DNA from: Thermodesulfatator atlanticus
GTDB taxonomy: Bacteria; Desulfobacterota; Thermodesulfobacteria; Thermodesulfobacteriales; Thermodesulfatatoraceae
Assembly (NCBI GenBank): GCA_011321895.1
Contig: DROK01000102.1
Coordinates: 1 to 6,465, forward strand
DNA length: 6,465 nucleotides
Direction: 5' to 3'
The notes beneath the pieces are model-generated. The model made no database searches and was not told the DNA's origin. It was given only the letters and a program-made list of their open reading frames with translations. Of the stretch, positions 1 through 4,266 are shown piece after piece. Positions within the stretch are counted from its first letter, which is position 1. Every line of letters begins with the position of its first letter. The position numbers and the translations under genes are program-made.

Positions 1-144
1 ACTTTAAGATAGCTTTGGCTGCGAACAAAGACAACGTTAAAAAATCAGAAACGCAATCTACGAGAAAGAATCGGATATAGTTCGTCAGCCCTGCAATTAT
101 GGAATCGTTTTTAGCTGACGTGCTAAAAGGGGAATTGGTATTCT
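1..144. other. Left-edge stretch with no supported gene
   Basis: No convincing coding region is visible. Plus frame 3 is open from the window edge to a TAG at 78-80 (25 codons, Lys/Asn-rich), so the tail of a plus-strand gene entering from the left is possible but unsupported by any recognisable motif. The minus strand has no ATG here. The stretch also holds a perfect 7-bp inverted repeat (CGTCAGC at 83-89, GCTGACG at 114-120) with a 24-nt interval, lying downstream of the minus-strand tRNA-Leu. Confidence 0.4.
83..120. repeat. 7-bp inverted repeat downstream of tRNA-Leu
   Basis: CGTCAGC (83-89) and GCTGACG (114-120) are perfect inverted copies separated by 24 nt. In the direction of tRNA-Leu transcription (minus strand) the repeat begins 25 nt past the encoded CCA. 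It could form a stem with a large loop, but there is no T-run after it, so it is not a standard intrinsic terminator. It could equally be a protein-binding site or chance. Confidence 0.3.
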
Positions 145-232
145 TGGTGCCGAGGGCGGGAGTCGAACCCGCACGGGGGTAAACCCCAGTGGATTTTGAG
201 TCCACCGCGTCTGCCAGTTCCGCCACCTCGGC
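145..232 (-). tRNA. tRNA-Leu (anticodon CAA)
   Basis: On the minus strand the acceptor stem GCCGAGG (232-226) pairs with CCTCGGC (155-149), followed by discriminator A (148) and an encoded CCA (147-145). The anticodon stem GTGGA/TCCAC encloses the loop CTCAAAA, giving anticodon CAA, which reads UUG leucine codons. The long variable arm (GGGG-TTTA-CCCC) makes this a class II tRNA, as expected for leucine. The T arm is GCGGG-TTCGACT-CCCGC. All stems are fully paired, so the gene looks functional. It lies 52 bp downstream of the stop codon of the TPR gene on the same strand, so co-transcription is possible; no strong promoter of its own is evident in that gap. Confidence 0.97.
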
Positions 233-284
233 GCGCTAAATTATTTAACATAAGCCCCTTTAAGACGCAACGAACCGTTGAGAC

Positions 285-728
285 TCAAAAATCGATGATC
301 TTTTTGGCCTGGGCCGTGGCTCGTTGGACTGAAACCGCCTTATCCAGGTCCAAGTCCGCAAGTTCCTCCTCTCCCATGTCACGGTAAACCTGACTGCGGG
401 CCATAAAAGCCGCCGCGTAAAGGGGTTCCAGGTCAATAGCCTTATTAAAACATTCCAGGGCCTTCTCCAGGTCTTTTTTGCGGTAATAAACCTGGCCCAA
501 CCGGAAATAAAGTCTTGGGTTTTTGGGCTCTTTCTCCAGGGCCTTGATCAAATCCCTTTCTGCTTCGTCAAACCGCTCAAAACGGAGGTAAATGGCCGCC
601 CTGGCGTGGAGGGCTTTGACCATATCCGGTTGAATTTCAAGGGCCTTATCAAGATATTCCAGAGCCTTGTCAAATTGTTGCTTAAAGAGGAGAAAGGCCC
701 CCTCTTCGTAAAGTTCTTCTGCGGTCAT
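285..728 (-). CDS. Small tetratricopeptide-repeat (TPR) protein
   Basis: This 147-residue protein consists almost entirely of four 34-residue TPR units, at about residues 3-36, 37-70, 71-104 and 105-138. The register is set by Pro at 34, 68 and 102, exactly one repeat apart, and by the usual small and aromatic consensus residues (for example A-L-E-Y near 22-25, A-E-R-D near 56-59, A-L-E-C near 90-93). Repeat 4 is degenerate and lacks the closing Pro. A short tail (AKKIIDF) follows. There is no signal peptide or membrane segment, so it is probably cytoplasmic. TPR arrays are protein-protein interaction scaffolds; no catalytic domain is present and the partner cannot be deduced. The ATG start is supported by a strong Shine-Dalgarno AAGGAGG six bases upstream. 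It is flanked only by tRNA genes, which gives no functional hint. Confidence 0.9.
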   Translation of the reverse strand: MTAEELYEEGAFLLFKQQFDKALEYLDKALEIQPDMVKALHARAAIYLRFERFDEAERDLIKALEKEPKNPRLYFRLGQVYYRKKDLEKALECFNKAIDLEPLYAAAFMARSQVYRDMGEEELADLDLDKAVSVQRATAQAKKIIDF

Positions 729-785
729 AACCGCCTCCTTGTCTTTTTTTATTTTCTGTTTAATAGTTTATGCGAAGGTCGACAA
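729..785. promoter_or_regulatory. Divergent spacer between TPR gene and tRNA-Ser(TGA)
   Basis: This 57-bp AT-rich spacer must carry promoters for both directions unless transcription enters from outside. On the plus strand TTGTCT (739-744) and TAATAG (761-766) with a 16-bp gap are a weak sigma-70 match that would start RNA a few bases before the tRNA. On the minus strand TTGTCG (785-780) is a possible -35, but no good -10 follows at the right distance. The boxes are assigned by eye only. Confidence 0.3.
734..740 (-). promoter_or_regulatory. Ribosome binding site of the TPR gene
   Basis: Minus-strand AAGGAGG lies 5 nt (CGGTT, with GG of the site continuing into CGG) before the ATG at 728-726. 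It is a near-perfect Shine-Dalgarno sequence and fixes the start codon. Confidence 0.85.
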
Positions 786-873
786 GGAGGGGTGCCCGAG
801 CGGTCGAAGGGGGCGGCCTTGAAAGCCGCTGAGGGCCCAGTGCCCTCCGGGGGTTCGAATCCCTCCCCCTCCG
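786..873 (+). tRNA. tRNA-Ser (anticodon TGA)
   Basis: The acceptor stem GGAGGGG (786-792) pairs with CCCCTCC (866-872), and the discriminator is G873 as usual for serine. The anticodon stem GCGGC (813-817)/GCCGC (825-829) encloses CTTGAAA, giving anticodon TGA at 820-822, which reads UCA and other UCN codons. A long variable arm (GAGGGC...GCCCTC) identifies a class II tRNA. The T arm is GGGGG-TTCGAAT-CCCTC with one G-U pair. The bases after the discriminator are CTT, so CCA is not encoded and must be added after transcription, unlike the next tRNA. Confidence 0.97.
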
Positions 874-916
874 CTTGTCAAAGCCCAAATTCTTGGTTAG
901 CTTTAAATTACCCCGA

Positions 917-1009
917 GGAGGGGTGACCGAGTGGCCGAAGGTGCTCGCCTGCTAAGCGAGTGTGCCCCCAAAAGGGGCACCGTGGGTTCGAATCCCACCC
1001 CCTCCGCCA
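917..1009 (+). tRNA. tRNA-Ser (anticodon GCT)
   Basis: The acceptor stem GGAGGGG (917-923) pairs with CCCCTCC (999-1005); discriminator G1006 is followed by an encoded CCA (1007-1009). The anticodon stem CTCGC/GCGAG encloses CTGCTAA, giving anticodon GCT at 951-953, which reads AGC and AGU serine codons. The variable arm is a long stem (TGCCCC/GGGGCA around CAAAA). The T arm is GTGGG-TTCGAAT-CCCAC. It lies 43 bp downstream of tRNA-Ser(TGA), shares the identical acceptor stem and discriminator, and is probably transcribed with it as a dicistronic precursor. Confidence 0.97.
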
Positions 1010-1020
1010 GCCCTTCGTAA

Positions 1021-1048
1021 ATTTTGTCGAAAGATCTCCCATTTTGTC
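1021..1048 (+). repeat. Direct repeat ATTTTGTC x2, candidate activator site
   Basis: Two identical 8-bp copies start at 1021 and 1041, a 20-bp period (about two DNA turns, so on the same face). They lie about 105-130 bp upstream of the -24 element, within the range where sigma-54 enhancer-binding proteins usually bind. A third TTGTC core occurs at 1087-1091. The role is inferred from position only; most such activators bind inverted repeats. Confidence 0.3.
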
Positions 1049-1123
1049 TCTCCACCTAAGGTAAACGGGGGCCTCCTGGTTGGCCGTTGTCACTTATTTG
1101 GCGCTTTTTCCGCCCTTTCCTTT

Positions 1124-1140
1124 GAAAGACGGGTACTTTC
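1124..1140. promoter_or_regulatory. Inverted repeat just upstream of the sigma-54 promoter
   Basis: GAAAG (1124-1128) and CTTTC (1136-1140) are inverted copies separated by 7 bp; allowing one unpaired base the arms extend to TTTGAAAG and CTTTCCAAA (1121-1144). It ends only a few bases before the -24 box, which would suit a protein that contacts or blocks RNA polymerase more than a classic distal enhancer site. Function is inferred. Confidence 0.3.
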
Positions 1141-1146
1141 CAAACG

Positions 1147-1162
1147 TGGCACACGTTTTGCG
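1147..1162 (+). promoter_or_regulatory. Sigma-54 (RpoN) -24/-12 promoter
   Basis: TGGCAC (1147-1152) and TTGC (1158-1161) match the sigma-54 consensus TGGCACG-N4-TTGCW with the mandatory GG and GC dinucleotides (1148-1149 and 1160-1161) exactly 10 bp apart. Only the G after TGGCAC and the final W differ. The predicted start is near 1173, giving a 5' leader of about 23 nt containing the ribosome-binding site. Expression should therefore need RpoN and an ATP-driven enhancer-binding activator, neither of which is encoded in this window. Confidence 0.8.
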
Positions 1163-1182
1163 TTAAAAATTCATAAAAAAAC

Positions 1183-1190
1183 AAGGAGGT
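1183..1190 (+). promoter_or_regulatory. Ribosome binding site of the cytochrome gene
   Basis: AAGGAGGT is a perfect anti-16S match, 5 nt before the ATG at 1196. It decides the start codon and predicts efficient translation. Confidence 0.9.
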
Positions 1191-1195
1191 AGGGT

Positions 1196-1657
1196 ATGAA
1201 GAGGTTTGGGGTTTTGTTTTTGGTACTTTCCTTTTTTGGCTGGGTGGGCTGGTCCCTGGCGGAAAACACCAAAGAGCTTAGTGAGCTCAAAGTCCCCTTG
1301 GTTAAGGAGTATCAGGTAAAAATGGGCCGGGTGACCTTCCCCCACGGTAAACACTTTCTGGACGCCGGCTATAGTTGCGGCACGTGTCACCACGTAAAAA
1401 AGAATAACGTGGAAGGCAAAATGGTGCCCGAACCCATGACGGTGGAAAAGGTAAAGGAACTGGCGGCCCAGGGGAAAGTCGCCTTCCAGTGCAAGACCTG
1501 TCACGGTGATTTAAAGCGGAGTCAGTACAAAAAACTCTTTCACAAAAATTGCCTCTCCTGTCACAAGGCCTTGAAGGCTGAAGGCAAAAAAGTCCCCGTC
1601 AAATGTAGAGATTGTCACGTCAAACCCAAGCGGAAAAGGATGATTGAAGGGTGCTAG
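1196..1657 (+). CDS. Periplasmic tetraheme cytochrome c3-type protein
   Basis: This 153-residue protein has a Sec signal peptide (Lys-Arg then a hydrophobic core, probable cleavage after SLA at residue 22) and a mature part of about 131 residues. Four CXXCH heme c sites are visible: CGTCH (61-65), CKTCH (99-103), CLSCH (119-123) and CRDCH (137-141). Outside these motifs there are exactly four histidines, H50, H53, H66 and H116, enough to give every heme a second His ligand; FPHGKH at 48-53 is the class III cytochrome c3 pattern. Such proteins carry electrons in the periplasm between hydrogenases or dehydrogenases and membrane redox complexes in sulfate- or sulfur-metabolising bacteria. All four sites are CXXCH, whereas classical c3 has CXXXXCH at two, so it could also be placed in the broader c7/c3 family. 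The residues between heme sites and the C-terminus are Lys-rich, and the last residue is an unpaired Cys (C153). It is transcribed from its own sigma-54 promoter; no redox partner gene is adjacent. Confidence 0.93.
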   Translation: MKRFGVLFLVLSFFGWVGWSLAENTKELSELKVPLVKEYQVKMGRVTFPHGKHFLDAGYSCGTCHHVKKNNVEGKMVPEPMTVEKVKELAAQGKVAFQCKTCHGDLKRSQYKKLFHKNCLSCHKALKAEGKKVPVKCRDCHVKPKRKRMIEGC

Positions 1658-1672
1658 GCTGAGACTTACCCC

Positions 1673-1703
1673 TTTACTTTTCTCTAGCGTGAAGGATTAT
1701 AAT
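1673..1703 (+). promoter_or_regulatory. Sigma-70-type promoter of the efflux operon
   Basis: A perfect -10 box TATAAT lies at 1698-1703. The best -35 is TTTACT at 1673-1678 (4 of 6 matches, 19-bp gap); TTACTT one base later gives an 18-bp gap. The expected start is near 1710. The poor -35 and long gap suggest that activation, or relief of repression, matters. It separates the efflux operon from the cytochrome gene upstream. Confidence 0.6.
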
Positions 1704-1711
1704 GGAGCGAA

Positions 1712-1725
1712 TTTCCGTACGGAAA
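1712..1725. promoter_or_regulatory. 14-bp perfect palindrome, candidate operator
   Basis: TTTCCGTACGGAAA is perfectly self-complementary and begins one or two bases after the predicted transcription start, ending 4 bp before the ATG of the first efflux gene. Its position is typical for a TetR- or MarR-type repressor site controlling an RND efflux operon. As RNA it could also fold as a 5-bp stem (UUUCC/GGAAA) with a GUAC loop that would cover the weak Shine-Dalgarno GGA at 1721-1723. No regulator gene is present in the window to decide between these. Confidence 0.55.
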
Positions 1726-1729
1726 ATTG

Positions 1730-3124
1730 ATGTTAAAAAGACTGGTCACCGCACTTATTCTGGGCATACTCTGGGGGTGTGGGCCCAAACCACCAGCCCC
1801 ACACCCCCCTCTTCCCCCTGTTCCCGAAAAATATCAGGCCCTCTCCTTTAGCGATTTTAAAAAAAACGCCGGTCCCTGGTGGGAGGCTTTTGGCGACCCA
1901 ACCCTCAACCAGCTGGTAGAAAAACTCCTTTCTCAAAATTTCGATCTTAGAGAACAAAGTGCCCGGATCGAAGAACTGGTTTTCCTTTTTAAAGAAACGC
2001 GGGCGGCGGAATTCCCTGCCCTCGATTTTTCCTTCCAGGGAGATAAACAGCGCACCGTGGTCCTTGCCCCCTATTTTCGAGGAGGAGGGTTTATTACCGG
2101 AAGGCTCACCGGATCTTTAGCAGCCAAATATGAAGTAGACCTGTGGCGCAAGCTGGCCCGGGCCACCAAGGCCAGCCGCCTGCGCTTGCTCGCCGAAGAA
2201 GAAAACCGTCAGGCCTTGGCCCAGAGCCTGATCGCCGAACTGGTAAGCAAATACTTGGAAGGGGCCTTTCTGAGCTGTGAGCTGAAGGTGGCCCAAAAAG
2301 AAGTCCGTGTCCAGGAAAGCTACGTCCGGTCCCTTTCCACCCGGTATCAAAAGGGGCTGGTAGAAGCCAGCATCCTTGAAGAAGAAAAGCGCCTTCTGGC
2401 CACCTTAAAGACCGACCTTTCGAGACTCTCCCGGGAAATCAAGACCAGGTACCAGCAAATCGCCCTCCTGACCGCTTCCTATCCCGGGAAGGAGTCCTTT
2501 TCCTTCGGGGTGTGTTCTCTTGATCTCCCCCCTCCCCCGCCGGGGCTTCCTTCGGAATTGTTGCTGCGAAGACCGGATATCCGGGCAGCCCGCGCCAAGC
2601 TTCTGGCCGCGGCGCAGGAAGCGGCAGCCCAACAGGCGGCACGTTTCCCTTCCCTTAGTCTGACCGCCTCCAAAGGACGCATCTCAAACGCCTTAAACAC
2701 CCTCCTGCGCAAGCGTAACCGTTTCTGGGAGCTCGCCTTCGGCGTAACCCAGCCCATCTTTGACGCGGGGAAACGAAAGGCCGCCGCCCGGGCCGCCAAG
2801 GCCCGTTTTAAAGCCCAAGAAGTGGCGTATGCCCGCACCGTACTTCAGGCCTTCTTTGAGGTGGAAAACGCCCTGCTTTACGAAGGCCACTTGAGAGCAG
2901 AATTGGCCCTGGCCCAAGCCGAAGAAGAAGCCGCCTGTCGGGAGAAAGAGCTGAAGGAATTGCGCTACCGTCTTGGCGCCGCCTCCGTACTCGATTATCT
3001 AAAAGCCAAACACTTCTGTCTCGAACGAAAAAGAAAGACGCTGGAGGCGAGGAAGACCCTTCTTTTAAACAGGGTGTCCCTTTACCGGGCCCTGGGCGGA
3101 AGCTGGCCGATACCGAAAAAATGA
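1730..3124 (+). CDS. Outer-membrane efflux factor lipoprotein (OMF, NodT/OprM type)
   Basis: This 464-residue protein forms the outer-membrane exit duct of a tripartite efflux pump: a trimer with a beta-barrel and a long periplasmic alpha-helical tunnel. A lipoprotein signal ends in the lipobox LWGC, so Cys17 is the predicted lipidated first mature residue, followed by a Pro-rich linker. Family landmarks in order are WWEAFGDPTLNQLV (50-63), YEVDLWRK (134-141), LPSELLLRRPDIRAA (273-287), FPSLSLTAS (306-314), QPIFDAGKRKA (341-351), YRLGAASVLDYLKAK (413-427) and LYRALGGSW (451-459). These are the two repeats of the OEP fold, and the length is usual. I chose the ATG at 1730; an in-frame TTG directly before it would add one residue. 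The ribosome site is weak (GGA, 6 nt away) and overlaps the palindrome. Its stop overlaps the start of the adaptor gene by 4 bp. Confidence 0.95.
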   Translation: MLKRLVTALILGILWGCGPKPPAPHPPLPPVPEKYQALSFSDFKKNAGPWWEAFGDPTLNQLVEKLLSQNFDLREQSARIEELVFLFKETRAAEFPALDFSFQGDKQRTVVLAPYFRGGGFITGRLTGSLAAKYEVDLWRKLARATKASRLRLLAEEENRQALAQSLIAELVSKYLEGAFLSCELKVAQKEVRVQESYVRSLSTRYQKGLVEASILEEEKRLLATLKTDLSRLSREIKTRYQQIALLTASYPGKESFSFGVCSLDLPPPPPGLPSELLLRRPDIRAARAKLLAAAQEAAAQQAARFPSLSLTASKGRISNALNTLLRKRNRFWELAFGVTQPIFDAGKRKAAARAAKARFKAQEVAYARTVLQAFFEVENALLYEGHLRAELALAQAEEEAACREKELKELRYRLGAASVLDYLKAKHFCLERKRKTLEARKTLLLNRVSLYRALGGSWPIPKK

Positions 3125-4266
3125 GAAAGAAACCCCTATTTCAAGGCCTCTTGGTGATCCTCATCCTGATTATAGGAAGCGGGCTCTCATACTACCTTTT
3201 ACGTACCAAACCCGAACTTCCCCGCCGCAAACCCAAGCCTCGCATCCCTTTGGTAAAGGTAATAAAGGTCTCTCCCCAGAACTACCGCATCCGGATCGAA
3301 GGCTTTGGTACCGTCTACCCTCTCCGTACCGGGCAAATCATCCCGGAGGTCTCGGGAAAATTAATCTACCTTTCGCCCAAACTCGTGGCCGGAGGTTTTT
3401 TCCGGGCAGGAGAGGTCCTGGCCCGCATTGACCCCAGGGATTACCAGACCGCCCTGGTCTTGGCAGAGGCCGAACTGGCAGAAGCCCAAAAGACAGTTGC
3501 GGAACTTGAGGCAGAGGCCTCCGCCGCCAAAACAGAATGGCAAAAGATATTGAAGCTTAAGGCCCCGGTCCCGCCCCTGGTGGCCAAAGTACCCGAACTC
3601 CAAGCAGCCAAAGCGCGTCTGGAAGCCGCCAGGGCCAAGGTAGCCAAGGCCCGGCGGGACCTTGAGCGGACTACGATTAAGGCCCCCTTTTCCGGGATGG
3701 TGGTAGAGACCCAGGTTGAGCTTGATCAATACGTCTCTCCGGGGATGACTCTGGCCAAGGTTTACCAGACCGAAGCCGTTGAGATAAAAGTCTCTTTGGA
3801 GACCCAGTACCTTCCCTGGCTCCTTATCCCGGGCTTCAATACCAAAGGTCCGGGCTCCCCGGCCCGGGTATACCTCCGCCTGGCCAAAGAACACGTCTTT
3901 TCCGGCCGGATCGTCCGGGCCGCTGCCCAGGCCGACGAGAAGACCCGTCTCCTGGACGTCTTTGTCAGGGTCAAAAGACCCTTTGCCCGTAAGCCACCCC
4001 TCCTGCCTGGCTTTTTTGTGCGGGTGGAAATGCTGGGCCAGGAATTAAAAAGGGTCTTTGTCTTGCCCCGGGAAGTAATCCACCTGGAAAAAGGAAACTG
4101 GGTGGTATGGATCGTCAAAGAGGGAAGACTTTTTAAGCAAGAAGTTGACCCCATCTACCTTGATAAAACCAGGGCCGTGATCCGGGGTCTGGCGCCCGGG
4201 ACCCAGGTCCTGGTCACTCGCGTGGCCGGCGCCGTGCCGGGAATGAAGGTACGCCTTAAACCATGA
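3121..4266 (+). CDS. RND efflux periplasmic adaptor (membrane fusion protein, HlyD/AcrA type)
   Basis: This 381-residue adaptor links the inner-membrane pump to the outer-membrane duct. It has an uncleaved-looking N-terminal membrane anchor (about residues 7-27) with no lipobox Cys, then a basic Pro-rich linker (28-43). The first lipoyl half-motif is near 71-104 (GQIIPEVSGKL, AGEVLARIDPRDY). An Ala/Glu/Lys-rich coiled-coil hairpin follows (about 109-183), with its tip near APVPPLVAKVPEL (148-160). The second lipoyl half is near 184-215 (TTIKAPFSGMVVE, V-S-P-G-M). The beta-barrel and membrane-proximal domains occupy the rest (about 220-381; LPGFFVRVEM at 295-304 is typical). No Shine-Dalgarno precedes the ATG; translation most likely depends on reinitiation at the ATGA overlap with the duct gene. 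A second ATGA overlap joins it to the pump gene. Confidence 0.95.
   Translation: MRKKPLFQGLLVILILIIGSGLSYYLLRTKPELPRRKPKPRIPLVKVIKVSPQNYRIRIEGFGTVYPLRTGQIIPEVSGKLIYLSPKLVAGGFFRAGEVLARIDPRDYQTALVLAEAELAEAQKTVAELEAEASAAKTEWQKILKLKAPVPPLVAKVPELQAAKARLEAARAKVAKARRDLERTTIKAPFSGMVVETQVELDQYVSPGMTLAKVYQTEAVEIKVSLETQYLPWLLIPGFNTKGPGSPARVYLRLAKEHVFSGRIVRAAAQADEKTRLLDVFVRVKRPFARKPPLLPGFFVRVEMLGQELKRVFVLPREVIHLEKGNWVVWIVKEGRLFKQEVDPIYLDKTRAVIRGLAPGTQVLVTRVAGAVPGMKVRLKP

Larger units (their letters stand above)
1010..1146. other. Intergenic region upstream of the cytochrome promoter
   Basis: No coding potential is convincing here; open frames running through this stretch are read-through of the tRNA genes. 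It holds two direct copies of ATTTTGTC (1021-1028 and 1041-1048, exactly 20 bp apart) and an inverted repeat GAAAG-N7-CTTTC (1124-1140). Both are plausible activator sites for the sigma-54 promoter that follows. A weak 4-bp hairpin (GGCG/CGCC near 1100-1114) is not a convincing terminator for the tRNA unit. Confidence 0.45.

Noticed and set aside
268..280. Hairpin CAACG-AAC-CGTTG after the TPR stop codon as an intrinsic terminator
   Set aside because: The stem is only 5 bp and no T-run follows in the direction of transcription.
196..387. 63-codon plus-strand open frame
   Set aside because: It overlaps tRNA-Leu and the antisense of the TPR gene, and the translation is low-complexity with no motif.
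606..1192. Open frames covering the two serine tRNAs on both strands (for example peptides containing GVPERSKGAA or GWDSNPR)
   Set aside because: These are well-known translation shadows of serine tRNA genes. The tRNA secondary structures are complete and no ribosome site or family supports the peptides.
1163..1504. 113-codon minus-strand open frame across the cytochrome gene
   Set aside because: It is antisense to a gene with four heme motifs, a signal peptide and a perfect ribosome site; nothing supports expression on the other strand.
1647..1680. AAGGG...CCCTT followed by T-rich sequence as a terminator for the cytochrome gene
   Set aside because: The stem is 5 bp with a loop of about 18 nt and the T-run is interrupted. 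It also overlaps the next promoter region. Too weak to call.
1727..1729. TTG at 1727 as the start of the outer-membrane factor
   Set aside because: An ATG follows directly at 1730 with better spacing from the GGA ribosome site; TTG would only add one Met-like residue to the signal peptide.
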